Notes: generated from the sequence alone by a model not told the origin. A DNA stretch of 64,000 nt from Vitrella brassicaformis (GCA_001179505.1 CDMY01000234.1:17816-81815), one strand, 5' to 3'. Counted from the stretch's first letter, positions 23,351-35,946 are shown. Numbers and translations: made by a program.

Positions 23351-25755
23351 CTACAGCCTAGCTCTGATCTTCCCTCCCTCCTGAAAAAAACCAACCGACG
23401 GTTGTCGGCCGCTCACCGACATGGCGGCCACACCCCCATTGATGGCCTGGCCTTCGCCAATCCCCTCGGACAATCGTGTCTGTAGGACAGCCGTGTGCTG
23501 CTCCTGATGGTGCTGCGGCAAAGAGGAGGACACAAGGTCAACAAGGGAACTCATGCCATACGCAGGGGGCGCCGCCTGACACAGGCACCGCACACAAAGA
23601 ATGAGGGTCCATGGGCTGCACCCCTTGTGTCGCTTTCTTTGTCTGTCTGTCTGTCTATCTGTCTCACTCACTGTATCTTTGACGGTGGCGGGGTTGAGTT
23701 TGTGGCCGAGGATGAACTGCTTGCCCATCCACTTCTGGTGCCACTCGATCATCGCGTCCACGGCAGGCGTCGACACACCCAGCATCTCCGCTATGCCCTT
23801 CAACACACACAGACCTGCGCAGCGCAGCGCACCGCACGGCGATCCATCCAGCCAGCCAGCCATGTGGTGTGTGGCATGCACGATGCGTGTGTGGTCGTAC
23901 CTACCGTAGGGAATGTCCTCCCAGAAGAGACGCGAGTCGACGTCAGGGAGGTACCCCAACACCTTGCCGGCACCATCTGCAAACCCAACAAACGGCAGGC
24001 ACCACACGCCAGCCATCCCATCCTTGTGTGTCATGGTCATGGTATGTGTTGTATTATATAATAGCTTGGATGATCGTCTCGTTCCTTTAAAGGTCTCACC
24101 CACCCCACCTTGCTCACCGTGGAGGCATTTGGTGGGCGTGACGCATCCTTGGTAGCCTCGATTGGACACGAAGATCATCTTCAGGCTGGATCGATCGGAC
24201 ACGTCAGATCCTGATCCGCACACACCAAACCAAGCAGTGCAGTCCCAGAACACTTACATCAACTCGTCCACGCCACGCACTTGTTTGCTGACCATACCAT
24301 ATTGCCTGATGACGCGCTCCCCCAGCGGCAGCACAAGGGAGAGGTCGAGTGCGGGGAAGTGACCCAACAGCCGATGCTTCACCGCCTGAAGCTCCTGTAA
24401 GTCAACAGGGGGGGAAAAAAGAACTAGTGAGGGCATCCGTCTGTTCCGTGTGTGTGTGTGTGGCTGGGTGGGGTGCTCACTTGGTCGAGTCTGTCAAGCC
24501 ACATGGCCGACAGGTCGTCCATGTCGCTGTAAAGCCCCCAGGGTATCTCATCACGGCCGTACACGCGACGGCCGTCCCACTCATTGAAGATGCCGTAGTA
24601 CCTAGAAGACCACACAGAAACACACACACACACACACAGACCAGGAGAGAGAGAGCGGGGTCACTCTTGCCGTGTGGGGGCATGCCGGTGGGTGGGGGGG
24701 TTGCTACCGTGCCGGGTGGATGATTTGGTTGGACGGTGTGAGCGTCAATGTCAAGAAGTTGGGCACCGTTCCTGAACACACACAAAGAGGCCTCCCCCAC
24801 TTAAATGAACGTGTGTGTGGTGCCAGCCCACCCGTGGGAATGTCGAACAGCAGTGACATCAGGCAGGCCACCGTCCGGCTCTTCTCCACAGGACACGACG
24901 CTACCCACAGGTTCTTCTTCGGACCCAAAATGCGCGCCTCGCGACCATACACCGTTTTCTTGCATATCTGTCATCAAACACGGATATGGCGTGGTGATCG
25001 TCCCCATTTGCCTTCTTCCCCTAGCCCACCGACCGACCCACCGACCCAAGGAATGTTCTGCAGTCCAAACAGCGCCTCCACTCTGGTGAGGTCGCCGATG
25101 GCCGCCCGAGCGGCCCAGTCGAAGCCGCCCTGCGCATACAGCGCCCCAAGGAGAGTCCTCCTGGTGCGGCTGATGTGGGGTGCGATCTTGTGCAGGATGG
25201 GGGGATGGGTGTGCGCGGGTGCAGCCACGATGACCAGATCAGAGTCGGGAATGACAGCGCTTGGGTCGTCTGTCACCCTGACGAACGAACGAACGGATTG
25301 GCACAGATGTGCTGCAGGTCATCACATCTGTGGTTACGTGTGCAGTGTGCCGTTGATGGTTCCTTTGCTCTCCTGCAGATGAAGACAATAAATACCAACA
25401 CAGAAAGCCCAGCCCCATGTAGCAATGAGCATCGGGTGACTTGTTGACTTGTTGTGGATGGATGGGAAGCTAGCTGACTGACCCAGCTGGACCCCTTGGT
25501 GACGATCTTGATAGAGCGGCTCCACTCATCCGGTCGCCGAGTCAACACATTCACCTTCAACGCTGATGGACGCACACCACCAACAACACAGACAGCGATG
25601 CCATCCATCATCCTCTGTTGTCGTGATTCCTTACCTGGTTTGGAAGCCAGGTACCCCGCCGCCACGTGCGCCCCGTTGCCCCCGCCGCACACAGTGACGG
25701 TCAGCGAGGCGGGCAGCACATCCATACTGTCCATATCATGATGTCGATGACTCAT
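23351..25755 (-). CDS. Opine/octopine dehydrogenase family protein
   Basis: Twelve exons join without a frame break (25755-25635, 25562-25483, 25372-25338, 25277-25046, 24967-24832, 24771-24708, 24601-24481, 24394-24258, 24185-24118, 23976-23905, 23814-23672, 23575-23351), giving 477 residues. An N-terminal Rossmann motif GGGNGAH is at residues 24-30, followed by the NAD-binding region (LVIVAAPAHTHPPIL, LLGALYAQGGFDWAAR). The C-terminal helical half has YGLCVLKGIAEMLGV, TPAVDAMIEWHQKWMGKQF and PPAYGMSSLVDLV, the signature of the octopine dehydrogenase helical domain (PF02317). Family members reductively condense an amino acid and a 2-oxo acid with NAD(P)H. The substrate cannot be told. It is about 75 residues longer than usual; the final 50 residues may be mis-joined. 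Confidence 0.85.
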
Positions 25756-26335
25756 GTTCCCGGCGGCGTGCAGAACAGGCAGGTAGAGTAGATGATCATC
25801 AACCAGTCAATCAGTCAATCAGTCAAACAATCAGACTGCAGTAGGCATGACAGTGAGTGTCATGAGGGCCAGCGTGACGTCTGCGGCACGAAGATCTTCA
25901 CGTCAATACATCGGGCATGGACCTGCAACACAACACAGCCACCCGAGCAGCAAAGCAAAAGAAGAGAGAGAAGGGAGATAACCTGTGCACTGCACTCATC
26001 GTTGCTCATTGAAGCTCTCTCATCTGCTTTGCTTGCCATGTCCAGATTTGGTCTGCAGGTGGAGAGCGCCGTACACCATCCTGACGGAGGCCACGAAGCA
26101 AGCAACTTGAAAGATCTGACAGGAAACCGACTTCTGCCTGCTACTGCAAAGCAGCTGCGCCCCTTTGAAAGCGGAGAAGCGGCTCGCTGCGGGCTTTGCG
26201 AGCTTAGTAAGGGACGGACGGAAATCTTACCCTTAACCACCACCACCCGAAGTGCGGGATAGCAGCTGGCAGCCTGTGTGACCAGGATCTTCGGTTGGGT
26301 TCAGCCAGTCGTCATCATCATCTTGGTTCCTCGTG
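25756..26335. promoter_or_regulatory. Divergent intergenic region (580 bp)
   Basis: The spacer lies between the start codons of the opine-dehydrogenase-like gene (-) and the TLDc gene (+). It holds a short tandem 'caatcagt' run at about 25806-25835. No other recognisable element. Confidence 0.3.
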
Positions 26336-28263
26336 ATGCTTGAGTTGATTGGCGGATGTGAGACCATCGACGGCGACTTGGATGCGTCGATTCAGCGACT
26401 CATGAGCGCCAAATCGGTGTTAACGGATGGGACCTCGCGGCTCGTTGCTGAGAGAGGCGGCGTGTCGCATCCCCTGGAGACCACCGGAGAGATGCTCGTC
26501 AACGCAGATGTGCAGGGCTGGGCAGGGGAGGGAGGGAGGGAAGAGGAGAATGAGAGTCGTGATGTGACTGTCTGTGTTGGTCTGTCGTGTGTGTATCGTC
26601 TGGCTGATCAGGCGGCGTGGTGTTCCCGGTGTCCCGCCGTGCGCTCCTCCTTCCCTTGATGCGCAAGCGGTACATCTCGGTCCTGCTGATGCACTTCTCT
26701 GACGGCCTCCCGCGAGATCCTGATGGCCATGTCTATCTGGAGGCCTCACCGGCATACTTTGAGGCCTTTCTGGACGAGCTGACACTCCACGAGACCCACC
26801 GCACCGGCACTGTCGACCTGCCGCCCTCCAAGGTGGCTGACCCGACTTACAGCGAGTACCACTCCCTGTTCATGCGAGAGCTGCAGTCCTTCTCAGCTCC
26901 GACACACATCCGCCGCGGTGCCGCCACGACCAAGGCGGTCGATGGCGCATGTGACGAGAAGGCCATCGCGGATGTCATCCAGACGTCGCTGAGCGATCTG
27001 GAGAAGGTCATGAAGAGGCTGACGTGCCGCAGGGAGGAAGTGGTCAAATTCCTCTCGGCAATGGAGCCGTTTATGAAGGGCCAGGATGACGCCAGAGGTG
27101 ACAGCGCGGTGCTGAGCTTGGAGGTGCTGGGTCGGAAGGTGAGCTGCATGAAGCGGACGCTGCAGCGACTTGGCAATGACCATCCCCTGCTAACGCGATT
27201 CTCAAAGTGAGTGAGCACATTCACAAACGACAGACGGAGAGCGACAACGCAGGTCACATCTGTGTATGTGTGTGGTTGCGCAGCACTCCGCCCTGCTGGG
27301 GTGACCGTCGAGTGCGTCAGACCCCCACCAAGCACTTCGTCAACACAGTCGACTTCGCCCGGCGCCGGATGACGATGCCCAAGGGGCAGCTCATCCGGCC
27401 CCCGCTGATGGACGAGGCCGAGCGTGAGCTGTTTCGAGAGGACTTGACAATGTATGGTCTGACTTACTCGCCCATCCTGGACCTGCCGGCCGGCCACGAG
27501 TGGGTCATCAAGTCGGCAGAGGAGTGGGTGAGCCTGCTGGACATGATCAAGAAGCCCACGTGCAGACCATCGCTGCTCTTCAAGTAAGCCGGCCACTCAC
27601 GAATGGCTGTGCGTCCCGTCCGTGCATGTGGATGCACGTGTGTGTATATGTGTGTGGATCAGGTCTAGCCGTGATGGGAGTGCCTATGCCACGATGCTCC
27701 AGTGTGTGGCGGGCAAGAGCGGTCTGCTCTTCGCCCTCCGAGATGGTGACACGCACCGATGCGGCTGCTTCCTCGGTGGCGAGATCACACCGCCGGCCGA
27801 CCCCAAACAGACCACCCGCTACAGGGTGCCCTTCTTCTTCTACTCGCTGTCGGGCGCGTACGAGACGGTGACCAAGATCGAGCTGCCAGAGGAGAAGCAG
27901 AACGTGGAGGTGGCCGGCACACAGGGGGCGGTCAAGGACACCAAGGACGAGCCACGTGGGAATGTGGCCTTCGCCAGCGGCTGCCTGTGGCTTGGATTCG
28001 ACACGCCTGGTCCTGCGGCCGACCTCAGCAGCTGCCACCTGTGGATCAAGAGGGATCAGTTGCCGGAAGGGTACACCGGGGTGTACACTCAGCACGGCGA
28101 CGGCTCATTGGCGCAGACCATGAACTTCACGTGTGATGAGATGGAGATCTATCATATGGAGCCCACCACATATGGGTGGCGGCCAGGGAAGCCAAGGAGC
28201 TTCATGGATTGGTTGTTCGGCGGAATGTGCAGACATACACAGAACAGAGATATCGACAGATAG
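26336..28263 (+). CDS. BTB/T1-like plus TLDc domain protein, paralogue 1
   Basis: Exon 1 starts at 26336 (MLELIGGCETIDGD) and exon 2 begins near 26612; that junction has no clean GT donor in the right phase. Then exon 2 to 27206, 27284-27583 and 27663-28263. Exon 2 encodes a T1/BTB-like unit (GGVVFPVSRRALLLP, SVLLMHFSDGLPRDPDG, YFEAFLDEL) and a helix-rich linker. The C-terminal part is a TLDc domain (SSRDGSAYATMLQCVAGK, GLLFALRDGDTHRCGCFLG, FFFYSLSGAYE, CLWLGFD). TLDc proteins act in oxidation resistance and bind the V-ATPase. BTB-TLDc pairing also occurs in metazoan and protist proteins. Downstream relatives at 33.8-38.0 kb share the architecture and the intron phases. Unlike them it ends with an extra tail (MDWLFGGMCRH...). 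Confidence 0.8.
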
Positions 28264-28639
28264 AGGGTATAGCGCAGCGAGGTGGAGCAAGTAGGTGTGA
28301 TTTTGGCTGTCTCAGCTCTTGGTTGGTCGGGTGGCTTCTGCTACATGTGGCCATGGAATGAGTAGCACAGCTGAGGTGGCATGCGTCTTTGGTATACAGC
28401 ACCCGTGTCTGGGTCTGCAAAAGTGAGCATTGATTGTGTTGTCTATCTATCTGGAATGAATGAGAACGAGCGAGTTCTAGACGAGGTGAGGGTTGCCCGG
28501 CTAGCTAAGCGTGACTTTTGTCTGTTGGATTTGCCGTCATCTATTCTACCCATCCACCACACGAACAGAGACACCGATAAAACCTTGCTGCATTTCACGA
28601 ACCATACCATCGACAACGGCAGCGAGCCAGCGAGCCGTC
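28264..28639. other. Convergent intergenic region
   Basis: 376 bp between the stop of the first TLDc gene (+) and the stop of PIG-T (-). I see no gene or clear terminator, only ordinary sequence presumably holding both 3' UTRs. Confidence 0.4.
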
Positions 28640-31618
28640 CTAGTCTGCCTTGCTCGTCGCCTCAGCAGTGCTGGTCCGCGTGGCTGCATCAGGCACCCCA
28701 TTCGTCGCACCCCGCCCCCGCTCACACCGCATCACCCGCCGCACCCACAATCGCAGCGCTGCAATTTTGGACATCTTTCCGGATAACGCACTCCTGTCGC
28801 CTTCATCCCTGTCCTTGGTCTCATCGTCGGCTGACCGCGGCCTGTCAGTCAGCGGAGAGAGAGAGAGAGAGAGAGTTGGTTAGTTTGGACACGCACGTGT
28901 GTGTCTATGCGTGTGTGGGTGTGGGTGTGCGCAGCTGACTTGATGGCGGTCATTCTGAATACGGCGCCAAAGAAAAGTGTCAGCACGGTGGATGACAGGG
29001 CGATCACATTGAACGGCATACCTGCAGTGCACCACAACACAACACAACACACGTCGATGTGTGTGTGTGTGTCTGGATTGTCTTACTGAAGTCCGGCAGC
29101 GGCACCATGATGACCATTCCCTCGGTGAAGTGGCCCAGCCACCGGTCGTCGGCCGACGAAGGCGGCCCACTCCTGTTGGCTGCCGGCATGTCCAGGTCAT
29201 ACAGATCGACCGATGCAGGCGGCCACGTGAAGTGACTCAACGGCTGCACACACAACACACATGGCATGGCATGGCGGCTGATGGGTTCGGGTGAGGGTCC
29301 ACGAGTGTGATGTGTGGGTGCGGTGGTACCTTCTGCATGAAGAGTGCGCTTCCGACGTCCTGTCCCTTGTCGGGCGAGAAGCCGAATTGCCCGATGTGAA
29401 GAAAGCGCTTGCCCAGCTCAAAGCTGCACACACACGCACACACAAATGACCAGGAAGCCGTGACGGATGAGAGCGGAGGCTTTTATGGACATGCACCTGA
29501 TGGTGAGAATGCTGCTGGCGGGCAGCGTCGTATTGAACGAGAAAACGGATGGCGCGCTCCTGCCGTCGGTGAAGCGCCAGTCTATCCCCAGTGTGCTGAA
29601 GCTCTTGTCGGCCCCATGAGACACACTCACCATCTTCTACACACACACACACACACACACACATTCACAGACACACACAGGGCCGTCCTCCCTCCCACAG
29701 CCACCTCACCTGTCCACGTTTGTCGAAGATGTCCAGCTGCGATGTGAGTGTGTGGACGAGTGGGTTGAGGTAGAAGGGCAAAGTGTCCTGGTACACCACA
29801 TGCTTGATCGTCGACGGCGCGGAGTTGTGCAGGTGCACAACCATCGACCCTACACACGCACACACGCACACACGCACACACACGAATGACACTCTCATGT
29901 CGGCTGGCTGGCTGGCTGCATGCCGACTATGTGACCTTGGAGCCTCTCAGGTCTCTTGGTCAGCAGGCTCCCTATCTGCTGCCGATCCACCCAGGCATCC
30001 CGCCTCTCGTTCCCCAACCGAACTATGGGCGCCGATTGCAGAAGTGCCGCCGGCAAGCGAAACTCCTCTGCTCGCCATGTGCCCAAATGCGTCGCATCTG
30101 ACAGCCTGACACCATTAATGGTGGACAGGAATGTGAATGTGTGTGTAGCTAATGTGTGTGTATCTCTTTCTCTTTTGCGGCGTCACCTTGAGTGCGTATA
30201 AGTCGCCGGCAGGTCTGTGCCGAGGAGGCTGTGGTCAGGGGGCAGCCGCATGTGCACCCAGGAGCCGAGTGCAGGGGGGCAGGCCTCCATGCGACGCGGC
30301 CCACCCGGCCGCAGCAAGGACTCGACCGACATCCTGCCTGCCACACCACACCACACCACACACGCCCCGCCATCTCATCAGCAACACAACATCATCGCCT
30401 AGTCGTTCTTTCTCCCTCCCTCCCTCCCTCCCTCCCTCACCCTCTTTCTTTACCTGATGTCTGCCGGCCTTGTGCGAGCTGTTCGTACCCCAGGACGGCT
30501 GTGAGGGTCAAGGCCAGCTCGACGTGATGTGGCGAGGTGGGGTTGGGGGAGGGCACCTCGGCCGCATGAATGGCCAAAGACTTGAACGGCGACTCGGCCA
30601 ACAGCAAGGGGTCGAGGAGCGACGCTAAACCGCTCTGCAGCACACCACACCACCCCACACCACACCACCATAGCAGACAGATGCCGCCGGCCGGTCTCTC
30701 TGTGTGTGTCATTCAATTGTGTCACCCACCTGTCCTCTGCACGGGAGCAGTTTGAGCCATGGTGTGAGGTTCTCGGTGCACAGCGGCTCTATCGGCATCG
30801 AAGCGTACCGCACCTCGTGAGTGTCACTGCCGCTGCTGCCGGGCATCTGAGTGCGAGTGTGTGCCCCCATCACCGCTGCACTCGGTAGCGGCCATCCGTG
30901 TGGCAGGGGGGTCGTGTGCCTGCTGACGTCCTCTACCGCCCCGAATGTCGCACAGAGAAGCCCTCCCAAAGCGTGAACCAGATGACGCCAACCCCTGCAC
31001 ACACACACACATCCCCGCACACACATGGGTACCGGACAGCACAGCTCATTCAGGTGCTGCAGCACCCATTCCTTGACCTGTGCAAGTGTGCCTTCTCCAT
31101 GTTGGCGACGAGCAGGCCGCCGGGCGGCGTCACCTCCACCGGCGGGTCGCCCCACTGGTGGTGCTTCCATCGGCCCTGGGTGAGCGAGGCCGTGAACCCT
31201 GCCGTCGGGATGTGCGTGAAGATCCGGCCGATGCTCTTGGGAAAGATGTCATATAAACCATCTGCAGATCAGAAGCAGAGAGAAATGCAGCCATTCAGGG
31301 GAGATGGTCTGTTCGCATGGTGTGTGTGTGTGTGTTCTTGCCCTTTTGGATGGATCCCGTGAGGCGAAAGTCGAAGTGCGCGAGCAGCTTGCTGTCGCTG
31401 AGGAACTGCACAAGCACGTGCTCCGAGAACAGATCCCCCGATGCCGCAGCTGCAGCAGCCGCCCCTACTACCAAATCCACCAATGCCCAGGCCACCAGAA
31501 TCATCACGCCTCTCAGCAGTACTTCAACAACGCCCGTCAATGCCTTCCGCGCCCTCATCTCGGCAGATGCCGCTGACCAACTTGCTTCTACTTCATCAGT
31601 GTCTGTCACAGAATGCAC
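28640..31618 (-). CDS. PIGT: GPI transamidase subunit PIG-T/Gpi16
   Basis: Minus-strand exons reconstruct a PIG-T protein. The N-terminus has a hydrophobic signal/anchor (VVEVLLRGVMILVAWALVD); the start is 31618, or Met 31558 which puts the signal nearer the end. Next comes the family's EHVLVQFLSDSKLLAHFDF, FPKSIGRIFTHI and FTASLTQGRWKHHQWG. The middle has IKHVVYQDTLPFYLNPLVHT. The C-terminal anchor region has VIMVPLPDFSMPFNVIALSS, as in PIG-T where a luminal PDFSMP motif leads into the single TM helix, followed by a basic tail ending ATSKAD. PIG-T is the luminal scaffold of the ER complex that attaches GPI anchors to surface proteins. Exon joins in 29.0-31.2 kb are approximate. Confidence 0.85.
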
Positions 31619-31802
31619 GAAAAGCCGTCAGATCTGCGCAGTGGTGCGAGCTTCTGAGGGCGAATGGGGACTTCAGAAATGACAAGCTGTGGGGGGCTTC
31701 TGTGAGGCTGAAGAGACTGCCCTTCGTCGAAAACAAGCCTCTCTCCATCCGTTCGATCGACATCTTTGACGGAGCTGCTGAGCGAGGTGGGCAGCGTGGA
31801 GG

Positions 31803-32857
31803 ATGAGCAGCATAGAGCGGTGGGAGTCGCCCGACACCAAACATGCCGACATAGAAGAGGTCGGCGCATCGGACAGCAGAGAGTCAAGCAAACACATGAG
31901 TGTGTCTGGCAATGTGTGTGTTGGCTGCAGATCTTATACTCGCAGGATGTGTTGAAGAAGCGCATAGCGGAGCTGGGCCGCGAGTTATCAGAGGCCTATG
32001 AGGGGCAGCTGCCCCTCTTCGCGGGCGTCCTCACCGGCGCATTTGTGTTCTTCGGGTCAGCTCAGACCAGACAGAACATCGATGGACCACCCGCCACACG
32101 TGGGTCTGTGTGTCTGTGTGTTGTGTGTCGTGCCGTCAGGGATTTAGTGCGTGCGATAACGATTCCCATCGAGGTCGATTTTGTGGCGGCCCACTCGTAC
32201 GGCCATGGGATGGAGTCGTCGGGCAAACTCGACATCAAAAAGGACTTCAGGATCGACCCGAGTCAGCTCACACAATCAACGTGTGCCTGTGTAAGTTGGC
32301 TCGTGTGTGTGTGTGTGTGTGTGTGTGTGGTTCAGAGGGCCGTGAGGTGGTGTTGGTCGAGGACATCGTTGACACCGGTTTGACGCTCAACGTGCTCTCG
32401 AAGCACATCATGGACAGGGGGGCCAAATCTGTCAGCATATGTAAAGGCACACACACAGACACACACACACACCGAAAGAGAGAGAGAGAGAGAGAGAGAG
32501 GGAAGGAGGATACCTACTGTGTCTGTGTCTGTGTTTCTATCAGGCACGCTGCTTGACAAGAGGGCGCGTCGAGCGGCGCCGGTGCCGAACCTCAAGTTCA
32601 TCGGATTCGACTGCCCGGACCAATTTGTCGTCGGTTACGGGTGCGCCAACCCCCCCCCCCACACACACAGCCATTCACACTCGCATGTGTGCATGTTGTG
32701 CCATGCTTCCTTCAGCATCGACTGGGCGGAGCGGTATCGGTATCTGCCGTATGTGGGCTACCTGCGGCCGTCGGTGTACTCGAAGGCCATCTCGGAGCAG
32801 GAGCCGGCCCAGGACAGATTTAGGGAGGAGAAAACAGGATGCAGAAATGGCTGCTGA
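31803..32857 (+). CDS. HPRT: Hypoxanthine-guanine phosphoribosyltransferase
   Basis: Six exons (31803-31859, 31931-32055, 32140-32261, 32336-32440, 32544-32640, 32716-32857) join in frame for 215 residues, the usual size. The first is only 19 codons (MSSIERWESPDTK...). Family landmarks in order: LYSQDVLKKRIAELGREL, LFAGVLTGAFVFFGDLVRA, SYGHGMESSGKL, the PRPP-binding loop VLVEDIVDTGLTLN, CTLLDKRARR, IGFDCPDQFVVGYGIDWAE and YRYLPYVGYLRPSVY. The enzyme salvages hypoxanthine and guanine with PRPP to IMP and GMP in the cytosol, important where purine synthesis is missing or limited. The extra basic tail (DRFREEKTGCRNGC) is unremarkable. It is divergent from PIG-T. Confidence 0.93.
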
Positions 32858-33824
32858 GTTAGGGGCGGTGGGCAGTGGACGGTCACACATTCCGTATGCG
32901 GCCCGAGAGGGTGGGAGGTGGCTAGCCAGCTGTGGTGCGTGCGTGTTTGGGCGACAGCTTTTTCCGCCGGCCCTTATTTTTCTTTTTGGGGCACAAACAG
33001 TAGCAGCCCGTTCTGTTTGTTTGGCTGCACATGTTTCCTGCTTTCAGTCTTGCCTAACAAACTCCATGGTGATGCCTTGTGCGCAGCACTGAGGTGTGCC
33101 GCTGACACTGCGTCACCAGCAGGCTTGGAAGGCGAACTGAATGCAGCGACGTGCAGCCAGCCAAAGGGAGTGCATCGAAGATATGATAGAGGCAGACACT
33201 CTCTGTTTGATGGATGAGCATGAGGAGAGTGGTTTTCGTTTAGTCGCATGATGGCATAGCACAGCAGACACTGTCGACGGCCGGCTTTGGTAGCTACTAG
33301 CGGGTGGCCCCAAGGTAGGAGTGGTTGCGTATCTTCGTGTCCATTCATCCTGCGTGTCTTGATTTATTTGTCGTTTCGTTTGCTGACCGTCCTTTTGTGT
33401 GTGTGCGTGAGTGTGGGTTGGCGAGTGGACACGTGTCAGGCTGAGAGGAAATGCTGTGAGACACACACACGGCTTAAAATCATGACTCGACTGGCAGGGA
33501 TTGTCTGGTCATCCGCCAGTCGCTGCCTGTGGAGTGAGAAATGAGGGAATGAACGCGTGACATGCTCACTGGATGGCTGTACAGGGGTTCACGCATATCA
33601 TGCAGGGAGGTCATGATGTCATGCAGATTTGCCATGAGTCATGACCACATGCACAGGCACTCGACAATACACACCCTTTTGCTACACACCCGCTCGTGCC
33701 TCATGCCGGCCCGCCGTCACCGTATCAGCTGCAGACAGGAAGCAGTGACGACATCGAGTGTGTCTGCAGAGGGCCAACGTGGCGCCTGTGTGTCTTGTAT
33801 GGTGACGTGTGCCGTATGGTCGAC
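32858..33824. other. Intergenic region, convergent, with one copy of a flanking repeat
   Basis: 967 bp between HGPRT (+) and the second TLDc gene (-). It contains at 33371-33460 one copy of a repeat found again at 38306-38406. No gene is visible in the remainder. Confidence 0.5.
33371..33460 (+). repeat. Flanking direct repeat, copy A
   Basis: Shares 'tttcgtttgctgaccgtcct' and 'ttggcgagtggacacgtgtc' with copy B at 38306-38406 in the same orientation, with about 85% identity by eye over about 85 bp. The two copies bracket the head-to-head TLDc pair. Confidence 0.8.
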
Positions 33825-35830
33825 TCAGCCACTGCCCGCCTGCACACACACAGGCAAACATGGCGCCGCCTCAGCACATGCAGCCATGAGTGCTGTGTGC
33901 CCTCCCCGCCCTCACCTGTTTGATGTGCCATATCTCAATCTCGCTCGCTGTGAAGTCACGGTGCGCCGCCAGCGTTCCACTCCCACTCTCACTGATCTCG
34001 CCTCTGTACCCCCGCGGCAAGGACTCCCTGTTGATCCACAGCTGGCAGCTTCTGATGTCGGCTGCCTGACCAGGCCGGGCCCACCCGAGCCACAGACATG
34101 CAGCGCCGAAGGCGATGACCATGTTCGCGTTGCGGTCCGTGTTGATGGCCTTTGCCGCCCCCCGTGTGCCGGCCACGCTCAGCCACTGCCTGTCCTCGGG
34201 TATCTCGATCTTGCGCGGCACATCATACGCGCCCGACAGCCAGTAGAAGAAGACGGGCACCTTGTACGCGTTGCTCTGTGTGGGGTTGGCTGGCGGGGTG
34301 AGTGGGCCGTCGAGGAAGCAGCCGAATCGGTGTGTGTCGCCATCTCGGAGGGCGAAGAGCAGGCCGCTCTTGCCCGCCACACACTGGAGCATCTTGGGGA
34401 ACGCATACGTGTCGCGACTGCCCCTGAGGGATGGAAGGCACACAACGCATACACACACTGGCTGTCGTCTGCTCTGTCTGTCGTACTTGTATAGCAGCGA
34501 TGGCGCCGCTGCGATCTTCTTGTTCGTCATGTTCATCACTGATGTCCACTCGTCAGCCCTCTCGATGACGGTACTCTCTGACGGCACCGTGTTGAGGCCG
34601 TACATACCCAGCTCGACGCCGAACACCTCCTTCTCGTGGGGCGCGACGACCGGCGGATGCACAAATCGCCCGTCTGGCATGACGGTCAGCCTGCGGGCGA
34701 AGTCCACGGTGAGTTGCAGGAACTCAAGGGACGTCTGATGCACATCCTGGTCGGGCCACTGAGTCCTGAACCGCAGGAAAACGGCACACACGCAGGAAAG
34801 AGATCGAATGGTATGCGTGTCGGGGGTCTGGTCTCCTTTCGTACGGATCGAAACGCTTGACAAGTGCGTGAGTCGGTCCGAGGGGTGCGATGGTGCGGCG
34901 GAGAACCGACACCTTGTCCTCACACACAGTCAGCGTCACCACCTGGTCACTCTCACCGCTGCTATCTCCCTTGACGAAGGGTCGCATGGCCGTCAAGAAG
35001 GCCGCCATCCCCTCCTTCTGCTTCCGCAGCCAGGCGAGGGCTCGGCGGTAGCTCTTGGTGTAGTGCTCCATCTCCCGAAACGCAGCCTCGGCCGCTGACT
35101 CACTCACACCCTCCTCACCACCCTCGCCCTCCCCCGCCCCCGCCCCGCCCCCGCCGCTACCGTCAGCCATCTCTACATCCCGCTGCTCGCCTCCCCCTCC
35201 AGCTGCCGCTGCTGCTGCTGCCGAGGCGCTCGGCGCCTGTGGCTGCTCCTCGATGTCACCGCCCAGCTTTTGCATGAACAGCGAATGATACTCGGCGTAG
35301 GAGGGGTCGTCGCTCTTGGGAGGGAGGAGGGGGGTCTCGTTCAGGTGAGGGCTCTCGAGCAGCGCCAGCTGGTCGCGCAGCCATTTGAAGTAGGGCGGGT
35401 GCATCTCGAGGTACGGCAGCTTGTTGGTGTCCTTGGGCAGGGCGTCGATGAAGTGCAGCAGCAGGGTGGAGAGGTAGGTGAGCTTCATCCTGGGGTGAAG
35501 GAGCCGCTGGATGGGCATGGCAATGACAGTGCCGCCCACGTTGAGCCTCAGGTTGCCGCTTGTCTTATCCACCTTCAGCTTGCCGCCATTTCCGAGAATC
35601 ATCTGGCTGATCTCACTTGCCAGCCCCTCGACCGCCGTTTCAGCCGAAGCGGCCGCCTGTTTGAGGCCGTCAATCGACGCAGCCACGTCCCTGACGAGCA
35701 CATCACCCTCCTCGCGGCCGGTGATGACGCCATGCAGCCGAAATGGGGCGATTGACTCATCGGCTACTTCACTGTCGTCATTCTTTCGCTTCTTCGTGCC
35801 ACCAGCTCCTGCTGCGGCGGCCGACATCAT
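33825..35830 (-). CDS. BTB/T1-like plus TLDc domain protein, paralogue 2
   Basis: Exons 35830-34845, 34765-34487, 34423-33916 and 33839-33825 give 595 residues. Residues 1-60 carry a basic patch (GGTKKRKNDD) that could be a nuclear signal, then a helix. A T1/BTB-like unit follows (LRLNVGGTVIAMPIQRLL, LSTLLLHFIDALPKD, HPPYFKWLRDQLALLE). A Gly/Ala/Glu low-complexity insert (about 35100-35240) and a helical segment lead to the TLDc domain (SRDTYAFPKMLQCVAGK, LLFALRDGDTHRFGCFLD, FFYWLSGAYD, CLWLGWA, EIWHIKQ). The last exon is only 15 nt (AGSG stop), conserved in paralogue 3. Unlike the other two paralogues the BTB part has no intron. It shares a 116 bp promoter with paralogue 3. Confidence 0.85.
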
Positions 35831-35946
35831 GGGAAATCGTTTGCCCTGCCGGGAAAGAGCTTGCCCTATCCCAGTGACGTGAAACACATCTTGAGCCCCA
35901 AGATGGATCGTGGCGCTGTGTCGTTCGTTCGTTTGTTTAGTTGACG
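35831..35946. promoter_or_regulatory. 116 bp bidirectional promoter between two TLDc paralogues
   Basis: Start codons of paralogue 2 (-) and paralogue 3 (+) are only 116 bp apart. The spacer must hold both 5' UTRs and start sites. No TATA-like element was recognised. Confidence 0.5.
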
